Below the pieces are notes generated by a model that was not told the DNA's origin, did no database searches, and saw only the letters and a list, made by a program, of their open reading frames with translations. From Tribonema minus (taxonomy: Eukaryota; Sar; Xanthophyceae; Tribonematales; Tribonemataceae), in the NCBI GenBank assembly GCA_017506865.1, contig JAFCMP010000049.1:62001-126000 (forward strand): a stretch of DNA of 64,000 nt, in the 5' to 3' direction. Both the position numbers and the translations under genes were made by a program. Within the stretch, counting starts at the first letter, position 1; the number at the start of each line of letters is the position of its first letter. Below, piece after piece: positions 44,150-57,306 of this stretch.

Positions 44150-47100
44150 TGAAGGTGAGAGAGCACGACGGCCTGGCAGGCATGGATGGTGTCGATGAGG
44201 CGGCTGCTGCCCCTTGGCGTTTCTGGTAGCAGGCGGGGCGTTCTTGTATGGGCATGTGTGTGGAGGAAGCGACTGATGAACTTGTGTGCTGTGCTGCGTG
44301 CAGGCCGTCGCATGCGTTGCTGTTGCCTCTCTGGCGGGTGTGGCCGCTTTCACGCCCTCTGCCTTCGCCGGCAAGGCGCTGGCTCGCCCTGCGGCTCGCA
44401 CCCACGGTGAGTACCCTGGAGGATTGTTTCCTGGCTGCTTGCTGCGCATGATTGTGGTGTGTTGCCCACACGGGTAGATTTCAGAGTTCCCGCGTGCCTG
44501 TGCCTGGCACTGCGATCTGAGATCTGCAATTGCTGTTGCATGCACCTCTTTTGGCATGGCGCGTGCATGCGCTGCTGTCGATGGTGAGCTTGCTGCGCCT
44601 GCATTTGAAGCTTGATGGGATGGGGATCTGCTGGAGCAGAGCCTGTGTGCAAGCGCACGGAGCGATCGACGAAAGCTTGGTGGGAGGGCGGACTCGTGGG
44701 AAAAGGCGGGCGGGCGCGCGTGCGATGGAGCACTCACTGGCATGATGCCGCTCATGTACACAAATACAAGAGCAAGGCGCCGGCTTGCTTGCTGCGAGAA
44801 AGGTTCCTGGGCGCGAAGGAGATAGGAGCACCGTTACCTTCCGTTCGGCATAAGCGCTGGAATGTGGGAGTGCGTGAATCGATAGACGGCGTTGCTTCTA
44901 CCGTATCTGACGTATGTCGCTTCTCGCTGTCTGCTGCAGCCGTGACCCGCATGAGCGTGGAGGACATGGTCGGCATTGACGTGGAGACCGGCGGCCTGTG
45001 AGTTATTTCAAAACCTTCAACTCTTGCGATCACATCATAGCTGAGTGTCGTGCAAATGTCATCGCTCCAAGCTTCAGTGGTCGCGTTCATCGGCGACTTC
45101 GATCACTGCGACTTAGCAGGGCAATGGGTTGTTGATCAAGAGCAGCATATTGGGCGCGGCCATCTCACGTCACATTTTTTTATTGCAATCTCCTACGATG
45201 TCTCATGGTATGCAGTCCTGCAGCAATCGTGTTGCGTCATTCATTCGAGCCTTGCCTGACCAAGTTAGTAATTTTCAGGTCTATTGACACAACCCTTGTC
45301 TTGTCTTTCCTTTGTGCATGCAGCTTCGACCCTCTGGGCTTCTCTAAGGACGAGGCATCTCTGTTCCGCCGCCGTGCTGTGGAGCTCAAGCACGGCCGCA
45401 TCTGCATGCTTGCCACCTTCGGCGTGCTTGTCCAGACCTACGTCCACCTCCCGGACGCTGTCTTCAGCAACCCTCGTCCCATTGGCGCGCTTCTCCAGGT
45501 CAGCTCTTGGCTTCTGCAATTAACATGTTGCACAATGACGGAAGGACATGTCGGAACATGTGAAGGCTAACGTGAGAAGAACAGGCCGCGTGCCTCCACA
45601 ACAGCACATGCTGGCACAGAGACACAGTGACGACCGATAGCGATGGTTTGCATAGTTCATGTGACAGCTGACATCTTGGCCACATATACAGCGAAATCAA
45701 ATCATGACGACAGCACACGCTTGTAAACATGTTTGCGCGCATTTTTGAACTGCCACAGGTCCTGGACCAGCGCCCAGTGGCTGCTATCCAGATCCTCCTC
45801 GCCATTGGCCTGCTTGAGCTGACTGCTGGCGCACAGGACTATGCAAACAAGGCCCCCGGGGACCTCGGCCGGTAAGTTGTGTTTGCGAAGAGTACAAGGA
45901 TCCCAAGTGCTGCTGATTGGGTTAATTGATACATGCCTGATTTTGCAGAAGAGCGCACTTTCTATTTGTATCCAGGAGCACTTGCTGCTTTGTATTCATA
46001 GCTTTCACGGAGCTGTGCAGCACCTGGCAGTGTATTGTGGCACATGGAAGTGCATCACATGCAAATTAACAGACACTTTACCTGGATGTGAAGTGCATCA
46101 CATGCAAATTAACAGACACTTTACCTGGATGTGCCCATGGCAGGTTCGGCGACGCCTTCAAGCCTGATGACGCAGGGGAGCTGGCTGAGCTGCAGCTGAA
46201 GGAGCTCAAGAACGGGCGTCTGGCGATGATGGGCATCATGGGCATGCTGGTGAGCAGTCTCAACAGTGGAACAAGCTGAAACAGCTGACAAGCGAGATGC
46301 AAGGCAATTGCATAGAGTGCTTGGTGACTTGCAGTCACGAGTGGCCACAAGTGATTTTAGTGATCGCAGGGTATGCACCCGCGGTAGTCACGTGTGGCAA
46401 ACAGTGAGTTTGTGATGGCATCAGGTCTCAGGGTATATATATGCACACACGACATCATACCTTTGCAATCTTGCTCAATTGGAGTAGCGATATGTTGACC
46501 ACATCAGCAAGTCATGTCGTGAGCAGTATTTGTTTAACTCCTTGTATGTAGCTTACTCTTTGTGATGTGCATGCTCAGATTGATTTTTGTGGGCTGGAAG
46601 AAAAAAATTATACGATGGATCTTGATGCGTTGTTGCTCACCATGTCGGATTAATGATTTTCGTGTAAAGGCCAGTGGGTAACGTTTGTCGTGCAAGGTGC
46701 ACTTGAATATATGATGGATGATGATAATGATGTTGCTCACCACATCCAATTGATGGGGCACTCTCAGGTCCAGGAAGGTCTGACCAAGCAGGGGCCCATC
46801 GAGCAGCTGCTGGTGGGACACACATCTCCCTTCGGCGACGGCCAGGTACGTATTGTATGGCATGCCTCGCATGTACACATGCACTTCACATCTGTAAGAC
46901 AAGCTCTGCGCACCAGCACCCCTGCAGCGTTGCAAGTTGACACAGTAAAAACATGGCATGCGACGGATTGTAGTAAGCTGGTCACATGCAGATGGACAGA
47001 TGTTTGGTGTGTTCTGCAAGTCCGTTGTGCGTGTCAGGGCTGGTAAAGACGAAGAAAAGTGATGGAGTAAAAACAAAGTTTTGCATTCCATTCGCGAGAT

Positions 47101-47294
47101 ATTCTTTGTGGTGGTTGGTTGTCGCATGATGCTTGCACTCAGCTTTGTGTTGCCATATGGCAGTTACTCTTGGCGTTATTCCTCGAACTGGTTGGCAACC
47201 TGCTGGAAGTGATAATCTGAGAGCATCCAATCACATTGCTTACTTGTTCCTCTCCTGTGCATTGTGCGCTTTCTCACCGCAGGGCTTCTTCTAA
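44150..47294 (+). CDS. Fucoxanthin/chlorophyll-binding light-harvesting protein (FCP/LHC), eight exons
   Basis: Exons 44150-44155, 44304-44406, 44940-44997, 45324-45498, 45759-45871, 46144-46249, 46768-46845 and 47283-47294 join in phase to 216 residues. The first exon is only ATG AAG and the last only four codons including the stop (GFF, stop). The N-terminus (about 24 residues, AVACVAVASLAGVAAF) is a signal peptide followed by TPSAFAG and a basic stretch, like the bipartite leaders with an Ala-Phe cleavage motif in red-derived secondary plastids. The mature part has helix 1 with RRRAVELKHGRICMLA, helix 2 with QILLAIGLLELTAG, and helix 3 with LQLKELKNGRLAMMGIMGML. The paired ExxHxR/ExxNxR motifs bind chlorophyll and cross-link helices 1 and 3. 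The end, SPFGDGQGFF, is typical. It would sit in the thylakoid membrane as an antenna subunit. All key residues are intact. Confidence 0.93.
46038..46133 (+). repeat. 47-bp tandem duplication inside an intron of the LHC gene
   Basis: GAAGTGCATCACATGCAAAT and TAACAGACACTTTACCTGGA occur twice in immediate succession, ending ten bases before the splice acceptor at 46141-46143. The copies are essentially identical, so the event is recent. Splicing signals are not disturbed. Confidence 0.9.
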
Positions 47295-47575
47295 ATTCAA
47301 CTTTTGAGACTCGCCATCATGCAACAAATCAACCTCTGATTACCCGGGAGGCCGAGTGTGTGTTACAGTGCACGTTGTGAACGCCCCGTTGCCAGTACTG
47401 AGGGCGCTCATCTTGCGTAGAGCCTCGTTGGCTGCTGCTTGAGTCTGGCGCGGGTAGACTTACAGCAGACAGCACCGCACTCGGCTACCGGCGGCGGCGG
47501 CTACCCCATGTTTATTATATTACTACATAATACCAAGATCTCCTGTTTGACGAAGTTCCTGTTCCCATGTGCTTG
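47295..47575. other. 3' flank of the light-harvesting gene
   Basis: Non-coding; presumably the 3' UTR and terminator. No canonical AATAAA stands out close to the stop. Confidence 0.4.
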
Positions 47576-47930
47576 CTATTTTTCTGATTTTTGTGTTGTG
47601 CACACTGAAGCTGTCATGATGTTTGCGCATGGTTTTTTGATCGAGAGATGTCTGGTTGTATTTGTGCACTCGTGTGAAGTGTTTGGGAAGATGTCTACTT
47701 GACATCTTTCTGACAGTTGCGCACACTGTCTCCGTCATGATAAATGCGCATGGTATTGTGCACTCGTGAACAGCATTTGGGAAGATGTCAGATTGTGCGC
47801 TCATGAGAAATGATTGAGACGATGTCTGCTTGACATCTTTGTTATTGTTGTGGATACTGACCCCTGTCGTGATAAATGCACATGGTGTCGAGGACTTGTG
47901 TAAAGCATTTGGAAAGATGTCAGCGTCATG
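47576..47930 (+). repeat. Three-unit imperfect tandem repeat, ~100-130 bp
   Basis: Each unit contains a CACACTG/ATACTGA phrase, GTCRTGATAAATGCRCATGG, a GTGCACTCGTG or related phrase, and TTTGGRAAGATGTC, often followed by TTGACATCTTT. Units start near 47590, 47715 and 47850 and differ by small indels. No reading frame is conserved across units. Confidence 0.75.
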
Positions 47931-49319
47931 CGGTATGCTGCCCTCGCAGAAATAGACAAAAGACTTGGAGGTCTGGTGAAGGTGTGTGACGCGCTCTGTG
48001 CTGAGCTGCGGAGGTTGACAGTCGTCACGTCCGACTGTTCGAAGTTTGACCTGGACCCTTGGGATGAGGTTGCTCATCACCACACTTTGTTGCTGACATC
48101 AGAGCATGTGCGCCAAGTGTCACAAGAAAGGAAGGGCAAGGGAAGATGACTATTTTGTGATGCGCGCGCCCGCCGAAAGTGCAGACATGGCCGCCGTGCG
48201 CCCGCCGGACGAAGCCGAGTGCATAGCATTAGCGGGCTCATTATCATGGCAAGCATGCACATCCGCATTCACCGCTGTTCAAGTTACATCACATCACGGC
48301 TTCTCGCTCGTCGTGTCTTGGGTACGTGTGTTGAGATTGACCTTGAACATGCGATGAGCATTGCTACAGTATCTGCCACATGTCATACATAGCTGGAGTC
48401 ACAGCGCAGTACTCATTGTCATGCTCGGTTTGCGTACATTTTGTGGCGATGTTGCAGTCTTTCGTGTGTTGTGGTGCACACGCTGCTCCGTATGCAGGAC
48501 GTGCGACAAAACAGTACAAGCACGACACATGAGAGACCACAGCAGAGCACAGACAACACATCATGCCGCTTGCTGCTCTGCGCGTGGCTCATTCAGCTGC
48601 CTGGAAGGGCCATCAGTCTGCTTTCTTGGCAGTTGCAGCTGCTACACCTCCTGGGCGGCCACGCCTTTGTTTCTTCGCATAAGTCTGCAAGCAAGGCAGG
48701 AGCAATAGCACTACATTATGGCACCATCTCATGCTACCAGGCACATGAAGCTTTGATAGTGGATACTTGACGTGGGCTTCTCATCACGCCCTCAGCGACA
48801 CTGAAAAATGCCGCATTTTAAATGCGACATCATCGTCACTTTATGCAGCAAGTGGCCTGTGGTAGACGGCCAGTGGGCATGCAACATACCAAACCTCAAG
48901 TGCTGCAGGAAAACTGTCATCCGCATGCTTCCAAAGCACATGCACATCAGTAGTGCTGTCCGTGCTTCCTGATGCAAGGATTGGCACAAACTACAGAAAA
49001 TGGGACAATACTTCGAAGTACTTCTATGTGATGCTGGTACACGAATGCAGTCGGCTACATCACAGCGACATGATGTTCATGCCCCTCTGGCCAGTAAATT
49101 CCAAGGGTTGGTGTAAATGAGATATGGCCAGACGTGTAATGAGGTTGAGCCTGCGTCCAATTGATTGACACGCTCAAGAAGTCTAGCGCTGGTCCCAAGC
49201 CGAACTTCTCTATGCAGTTGCAGCACCAAACCAGTAACTGTCCGCTTCAATGAGCTATATGCACTCCGGCTGATCTTCATGTAGCGCAACACTAAAGCGA
49301 GCAGCGTTTGAGCACGCAC
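47931..49319. other. Intergenic, or 3' end of the elongase gene; nothing firm
   Basis: No gene is supported. On the minus strand an acceptor (TGTAG) near 48990 followed by an in-phase frame ending near 48840 could be the last exon of the elongase gene, but the encoded residues do not resemble the family. Confidence 0.35.
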
Positions 49320-52300
49320 CTGTATGTAAAATGCAAGGAAGAAGAGGAAGTACATCAAGTACAGCCCGAGGCCCGCAGCAATGGGCACCAGGCTGTTGGC
49401 ACAGCCAGCCTCCATTGCTGCGACACAACACAATAAGATGCAAACGGGCTGAGGGCTGGCTGCTGTGTGTATGCAGTTGAATGTTGTGAGACTAAGATAA
49501 TGATGAGACCATGTTATAGTGTGGATAGCCAGTAAACTATTACATTTAGTAAATGTGATGCCGCGAGGATGATTCTACACATGAACAAGTGCTGGCAAGA
49601 CTACGCATAGCAATGCAAAGGTCTGCTTGATCAGAGGGCATGTTGACATGCCAACTGTGATGCGCGGGTATAAATGTATAGCAAGCAGCCACGGCGCCAG
49701 CATCACTTTGAAAAAATTGGCCTGCAAAAGCAGCTCCTGCATACAGAGATGAGGCGCGTGCTTGCCAACATTCATGTCCATTACCATGAACCAATTTGAC
49801 ACGCTTTTGTACGCACTAAAGCATCCATGAACTACAGCAAGCTTCTCTGCAGCAGCATAACGATTTGCTATAGGTTCATGGGGTGAGCGACAGAAATCAG
49901 CGAAAAGATGTTATGGCGTAAACTGAGGAAAAGGCCACCAAGTAGTTGCTGCTGTACAGTGGTCCCTTCATGATGTTGTGCCATGTTTCACCATGGGCAC
50001 GCACCTTTGTCATCACCTTGTCTTGGTCGCAACAACTCCCTGCAAAAGATCACATGCAGCACGGTAAACATGAGGAGACAGCTGAGACTGCGGCCCTGAT
50101 GACAACATCCACCAAATGATGACAGCATACAAAGGTCATGCCTACACCCTGCAGATAGTCAGCAGCATCAAGCCGACGCAACAGAGCAAAAGACACAGTG
50201 CTTGAAGTGGTAAAGCATGCCAACAGGACTTCTTCGGCATCCGAGACAGGCACACGAGAACACTTTATGTAGCTGTTAAATTACGAAGCGACCATATCCT
50301 TCGCCGTGGAGCTCGTACTTGACAACACACCCCTTGTTGTAAGCTTTTGACAAGTTCACAATCAACATGTTGCTGATGCCGTGCATCATGCAGTTGACCT
50401 TGTCATGGCCAACAACACATAGCATTCGAAAGGTTGCAGGTGCGCACCCATAGGAGTTGCAGCGCAGGCAAGCGCAGCAGATCACACAGCTGCCGGTCAT
50501 TTTAGCTGCGCAAAAACTGACATACTGTTCAGAGAGAAATGATGCACCACCTTGGACGCAAGCATCACGACTCCAATGACGGACATAAAAAAGCACCATT
50601 GCCTGCGCACTGCTGCAATGGGGAGCCAAAGCAAAGCACCTCCAATATCCACCAGCATTGTCATCAGTATGAACATGGGGGAAAGGGGGTGCACCTGAGT
50701 ACATACAACGCTGACGCCAGTACACCAGCGTGCTGCAGGATTTGTATGCGAGTGATGGCACGCCGCAGCGGGCGCAGCAGACTCGGCTTCCAGTAGTACC
50801 CATACATCCATGCATGTACAAAGCTGGAGCAAGGGAGGCAACGGTGGCGAACTTAGGTGTCAGGGTCAGCGGTGACGATTCAGCATGCTGTGCGTGGTGT
50901 GCTTTAGATCCTTTACAATTTGTATGGTGCAATGGTATTCTCCTTCTACAGACACATGCCATGCAATGAAAATAAAGACAATGTACGAGCAGGCACAGCA
51001 TCAAAGGCATACTGCGGTGAACGGGGCGGCTGCGTGCTTTGCCCTACACTCCATGGCAAGCGCGACTGCCATGGGAGCATCGTCATGAGCAGCGAGGCTG
51101 CCTGGGACATCATTGTTAATCTGCCATATTTCCACGGTCACTGACTCACTGCGCCCGATCACATTCACAGTACACATGCTCATTCAACAGTAAACATAGT
51201 GGACCTGTCACTGCCGACGCCGCAGGCGCAGCAATAAAGATTTGTCATATTGGCTATCATGGAATCTCTTTCAGTAGGGGCAATGCCTGTAACAGTCCGC
51301 ATTGAACGCATTCATGTGCCGAAGCGATGTCCATGTGATGAACAGCCCTCTGAATGTCGAGAGCGCATCGCAAGCAACTCGATGCATACTTCTGTTTCAA
51401 GTCAGCATTGTACCTGTTTGTAGCACACACGATGCTCCACATGGCATTGTAGATGGGAGACATGTTGAGCATGGTCAGCACGGCCGTGCTGGCATGATGT
51501 GTGTAGTGCAGCCTGGGGCAGAGCACACAGCGTAACACAAGTGGGTGAGCGAGCATGACCAAACCTGATGCATGTCACACCAACACCACCATAGACTGGC
51601 AATTGCAGCTCTGTGCAGTGGTGTGTTTGATCATCTCTTGCAGAGTTGATTCAAGGCATTGAAAAAGCATGCTGCTACTGCAGTGTACGCACTCATGGCC
51701 ACATCAACACACCTGCACCGCCAAAGCTGATGCATGCAAAGATGCAAGGCAAGTAGGCCATTTGAACCGTTTCAGGCGGTCAAGGCTTCCCTTTCTGGCA
51801 AAATGATGTGCAGTTCTTCAATGTAGTCTAGCAGGTATATATGTATGCTTGTCAAATGTGCAGACCTGCACTGGTGACCTGCACTCGCATATGCAGCATC
51901 AGCAAATCATCAGCTCTATTCCATTGCTGATGTCAAGGCATCGTCATGCCACTGTTGCGTTCACCCACCATGTGACAGGTTTCCCTTTTGCCACCAGAAG
52001 AGCTGTGTCACCCCACTCCCAGAACTTGCTCCAGAAGAACAGATGCGCAGTCCACAGGAATACCGTGTCCTCCTGTGCACAGGGTTGAGTGTTCACAAAT
52101 GTCAATCACCATGAGCCGACTAAATGTACAGGTACAAGTGCTGCACAACAACTTTGGTACTGTGGCATACAATAAGCAGCGCCCTTCACTGCTTGACCAG
52201 AGCACACACATGTAATGCTGGCACCCACTTGACTTGTTAAAGTACCAATCATCAACTGCTGCCTGGTCGCGTCGGCGTGCATGACAAAAGTCAGAATCAA

Positions 52301-55300
52301 GGCAGATTTTTTTCTAATCACGCGTGCAGGCTAGCATAGCACACCGCACCAATCACAGCGCAGATGCAGACGGGAGCAGCAACAGGCGACACACACTATA
52401 TTTGTACGGATACTGAAAGGAAGAAGGTAAAAGAAGTGATCATTCCTGGCCACAGCAAACCTGCGCGTGCCAACTCAGAGTTGCTGAAACACCTTAACCG
52501 ACAAACCGTGGGCTGATCTCAAACGACTGCAAACAAAAACCGTAATTCAAGCAGAAATATCAAGTGCCTATCTCAAAGGCATTGCGACATGTAACAACTA
52601 GGGTGTGCTACTAACTCTAACAACAGAGCAGCGCCATATTCAAACAGGGATGACAAGCCCGATGTCAAAGGATGCATGAGCAAATTGCTTGCTCCTGTCT
52701 CCTGACATAACAAAACTGTCGTTGAAATTCCACAGAGCTTTGTGTTCACAAGGCAATTCCATCAAAGTAAACTGTACTTTACTTGAGGGAAGGCACAGAC
52801 TGTTGTACATGAATCCTGATTGTAGCTACAGGGGCCAGTCACTCCACACAGCCCTCACTGGCCCCTAGTTGGCTTTACTACTGAACCGAAGGCCCATATT
52901 TCGGCATTTGAAGCGGGTTTGTAGAGAGCAATCAAAGTAGGTCACTTTGCTCCGCCTTTGGGATGTATCAAAAAAGTATATATTTTGCATGAAGGGTCCC
53001 GGCCATTGCCTGGCAAAACTGGTGCCAATACTCACCGTCCAGCAGCAGTGTAAATACATGCAGCTGATCCATCTGTCAACAGAGGGGGGCATCTGAGCGA
53101 CGCATTGCTGAGGTTGACCAGAACATATGTGCCATTGCTTGGGTAGGTGTTGCATGTTGCATGCTTCAGAGTTAAAATTTCAGATTGTGCTGTTGTGCCG
53201 GTGCTGACACGTGTGACATGATGGCAGTGCATGAAGCAAAGTGCAGCTCACCGGCCTTTAACAGCGCACCTGAAAGGGTTGGCACAGCAGCGCGTGTAGA
53301 CTCTCCACCTTCCCGCTGACAAAGCAGCTGCGCACAATACCTACTAACATGCCCGCGCTGAGTGCTGCCAGCCCCATATTATGGGCATTTTCCAGGCGCA
53401 GGACCGCTTTGCGCATTGTACCACCTGCAAGCATTGGTGCAACCATACAAGTGGATCAATGCTTGCAAGGAGTCAAAGCAGATTGGATAGTGCATGCATC
53501 TTGCATCGACGCAAGTGCATTGCACAACCCCCTCTCTTTGCGCGATCAGAAATTTGACAGTTGCCCATGCTTCGTTGCACCGCTATGATTTGAAAGTATA
53601 CGAGGTGATACATACAACTTGCATGTGTGTGCAAGCCCGCATTGCACAAAAGTGCAGACACCGGCTAGTTCGCCGTGCAACGATGACCTCAGGCAGCCGT
53701 GCTGCATACAGTGCAAAGACAAGGCCATAAACACTGCACACATGCACGAGAGGGTGCTAGTCAATCCCAATACGTGGTTCAACAAATGGGGGGGAGCTGT
53801 CTATCAGTCCAGAATGGAGATGGGTGAACCTGAAACCACAACCAGATTGCCAGGCCTCGAGCAACATGGTAGAGGACAGCATGTCCTCACCCATGATAGC
53901 TTGCAACACATGCGGCGTTTGGCTGCGCAATCTTATTGACTGTGGCGCTTTTCTGCATGTGGGACCACAGGTCTCTAAGCGCATCTTTGTCATTCGATGC
54001 GTTTGGCGAGTGGCATGGGTGCTCATTAAGTATGGGTGTCTCACATGCACCACTCGATTTGAGCGTGGATTGCCATCAGGTGGCCCGAAGCCACACTGAG
54101 GTTCTTCACTCATACGGCAGACTGATTCAAATGGCCTACCTGATGGCCTGCGCCTGGTGTATGATGACATGAAATAGCCAGGTCTGCACCGCAAACTGTC
54201 ATCAATCGTTATCATTCGTGACAACTCGAACACATGCCTGGATGCGTGCCAAACCATCCAATGCACGGAGATCACATGTTTTCTCCATGGGGTCAACACT
54301 ACATTAATGAAAGTGAAGGATAGAGGAGCTGCCACATGGTTATCCTGAGCATTGACCTTTTTATTGATGCCCCGTGTGGTGACGGTGATCAGGCGTACAG
54401 AAAACGCACATGTGCCAGTTACATAACTTGCACATCAACAAAACCGATGTACTTCAAGGTATGTAAGGAAGAGTCAGTTACTGTCCAGCGCGCTTTAAGA
54501 CTTGTGAGCACTGAAATGATGCAGTTGCTGTTGCATCGATACGAATCCGTAGTTGGTGATGACTCACCTTTGGCGGTTGCTTCTTCAGGTGTGCTACCCG
54601 GCTCATCGGCTGGGGCAGTGGGTGGGGCTAAGAACAGAAGCGCTACCTCGACAAACGCCAGATAGCCGAGGACAGATGTCATCCCTGCAATCTGATGCAA
54701 GGAGTGGCAGGAGGTAAGCGATACGTCTGTCATTGCTGTGAAGACTTGGGGGGAATCAGCTGAGCTCAGTGCTCACCCCCTAAGCAAGTCGAAGTACACT
54801 GGAAAGCAGGAGTTCCAAGAATGCATGTAATGATGACTGCAATGAAGCAATCCGCTGTTCCTGCTTGCTGCCAAGAGTACAATGACTACTTCTATATGGT
54901 TTCATGCATCTCTGTTGCCTGTTTGCTGAGGAGAGCAGCCTCATAGCGTGATGAGAGCAGCCTCATAGCGATGCCATACTGTCATGTGATGAGAATAAGT
55001 GACCAGGACCAGGGTCACCTGTCCTATGGGGCAGGCTGCCTTGTCTCGGTGAAACGCGATATCACAAATGGCATCGCCACAGCGATCGTCCAACACACTG
55101 TGCAAGATGACATTGAGGCGTCAGGATAACCTTTGAAGTAATTGAGCTCTGTCATTGGATCCATCACACGAGAAAACTTCGACGCTCACTTCCTGACATT
55201 GTCAACGGTGTCCAGCGAGCAATCCTTACAACGAGCGAGCACCAGTTTGGACTTCATCAATACAAGGATTCTCAAGCCAAAACTCAAAACACATCAAGTT

Positions 55301-56287
55301 ATCTTCAAGTACTGGAGCCGCCGCGTTGATGTCAATAAAACATGATCACTGATGATGTGAATGCATACCTTCAACGACAGCTTGCAATAGGTATCTTTGC
55401 CTGGTTTAGAACATACAAAACGCTCAACGTATCACGCACCTGAACTGCCGTGAGAGGCGCAAATGGATCCACGCCAAACCGCTCAATTGCAGGGCCCAGC
55501 GTCCGTTGCTCCATGCGCGCCCAGTTCTTGGCGTTGAACAGCGGCGATGCAGCAAACGCCGTGGTCACCTTTGCCAACATCCTCCCCAGCCTGGCATAGG
55601 CAGGTGTTTGATATGGTGCCCTGGAAGTGCCCAATGCCACCGTGAGCGCCAGCAACGCCAGCTGTGCAGGACCACACAGACCCACCGCAAAGGGTACACA
55701 CAAACTATATGAGGCATGCCCCGCTGGTTGCCATACGTAACTCAACGCTTGCCCGTACAGAATCAGGCACAGGGTAGAACAGAAATACGAGATGTCCGTC
55801 GTCATGTGACGTGCGAGGCGACAGTGAAACGTCCGCTTGTGCCTTGACTGTTGTAAGACCCTTAGTTGACAGCAGACGCTCCGGTGTCCTGCAAGCGATG
55901 GCATAGCTGCTCACAATGCTGAAACCATAATCACACTTGAGTGACTACCCAGCAGCATACCAGCGCCAGTCTCTTACGTGCTGTTGTAAGCCCAACAGAG
56001 GCACGAGGGGGGGCGAGGTCATGCGGCCTTGAAGATTTATTCCTCTGCCAGAAAAACATTCGTTCAAGTACGACCAAATCCAGCAGTAGGCATAAGCATA
56101 CCTGCACTGGTGCCAAAGTGACCGCTGTGGGGTTATGCAGGCACCTGCCGACTGTGACCGCCACTGCAGCTGCCGCCATAACAGCATAGTGCAGCCCTTG
56201 CCGCCCCTCCACTAAGCTCATGCTGCTGTGCGTTGCTGCGAGGCGTGCAAGACTGAGATCGGCAATTATTGAGAACCAGCTGATCAC
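49320..56287 (-). CDS. ELO-type very-long-chain fatty-acid elongase, multi-exon (3' end open)
   Basis: Phase-consistent minus-strand exons are 55847-55440, 54691-54568, 53424-53270, 52072-51969, 51512-51414, 50823-50726 and 49417-49320, with a possible first exon at 56287-56102. Family marks in order are: DPFAPLTAV; a transmembrane stretch SVLGYLAFVEVALLFL; LENAHNMGLAALSAGML; ESLHALLCQPFQ; FFWSKFWEWGDTALLVAKGKP, which contains the KxxExxDT motif; LHYTHHAST, the HxxHH metal-binding box; TNSFVHAWMYGYYW; and AAGLGLYLMYFLFFLAFYIQ near the C-terminus. ELO proteins are endoplasmic-reticulum membrane condensing enzymes that add two carbons from malonyl-CoA to acyl-CoA; in algae they include PUFA elongases. 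Substrate preference is unknown. The N-terminal ~180 residues from the first two exons exceed the normal length and may not belong. A short exon for one transmembrane helix, and the last exon, are not identified. Confidence 0.82.
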
Positions 56288-56519
56288 CCAGTCACCACAG
56301 CAAGCCAGCTCCTTTTCAAAGCTCGAGCGCGATCTTCAAGAGAAACTTCAAGCCGGTATTGAAGTTGCCGGAGTCGCCCGTTAACGGTCCTCCAGGGCCC
56401 TAGGGGTTGTACAACTGTTCTGTTATTCTATCTCAAAGCGACCTTTTTGTTGTCAAGTCGACCAACTTGGTGCCATAATGATCACGTGCAGTGTGATTGT
56501 CTGCAGTGAGCTGTGTACG
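56288..56519. other. Upstream flank of the elongase gene
   Basis: Short non-coding stretch, presumably the promoter of the minus-strand elongase gene. No motif noticed. Confidence 0.35.
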
Positions 56520-57306
56520 CCTACCGATGTGCTGGTGTGCATGCTGAAGGCAGCCTGCTCCTCCGCGTCCCAGACAATGCTGCAGTTATCCATGAGCACG
56601 CCTTAGTGGCAGAACGAGCCAATGAGCTTGCCGTCATCAAGTCAAGGATGCTGCCAGCGCTGATGTGCGTATAGAGCTGGGTCATGAACCTTGGCACTCT
56701 CGTCCTGCGCCCCAAACATGGCCGACACAGTGAATCAATGCTGACAATGTACGTGCCCTTGCGCCTTGTACTGAAGCCTTGCAGGTATTACATTGCTCAG
56801 GCCGTTTGCAAGCGCAAATGTGTCCGAGAGAGTGCCAAATAGCCCAGGCAACCGTCACAATGGTGCCACCAGCAGCGTTCTGCCTGTGCCTGTTGGCAGC
56901 CCGGCATCGCGCAGTTTAACTGCGTACCGCCCGTCCTTGCATGCTGCGAGTTTACGGGGTGAAATGACCATCGACCCACAGCGCTGCCCGCTTTGGGCCA
57001 ATGGTCTTGGGGCGTAAAGGAACGTTGTCGCATGAGGTTGTGTTGTGAATGCGTCATGAGCTGCGCCATGGAGTGCGGGTGTGCTGCAGCGCCGTTGATG
57101 TCGTGCGCACAGGTGAGCACCATCACACATGGAGTGCCGTCTGCTCCACAAAGCCGTTTGGAAGCAGCACCTTGCGCTGCTCGCCACACATACGCCCCAA
57201 GGCTCGCACAACAATGGTGATTGAGATGGCATTGTTGACAGCGAGCGTGAAGTGGGTACAGGTTGCCGCGGACGTTGGCGCATGTCCTGGCGGTAGCACT
57301 ACACAA
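56520..57306 (-). pseudogene. Broken ORF cluster with a helicase-like motif I
   Basis: Minus-strand frames here shift repeatedly. One contains GLPTGTGRTLLVAPL (near 56860-56910), resembling motif I of superfamily 2 helicases (xPTGTGKT) but with Arg for the catalytic Lys. No DEAD/DEAH box or later motifs were found in the same frame. It may be a relic of a helicase, possibly from a mobile element. The motif is short and could be chance. Confidence 0.25.

Noticed and set aside
53036-53072. Small exon candidate (MDQLHVFTLLLD) in the elongase gene
   Set aside because: Its phase does not fit the next exon; joining 53270 directly to 52072 keeps phase and gives better family sequence.
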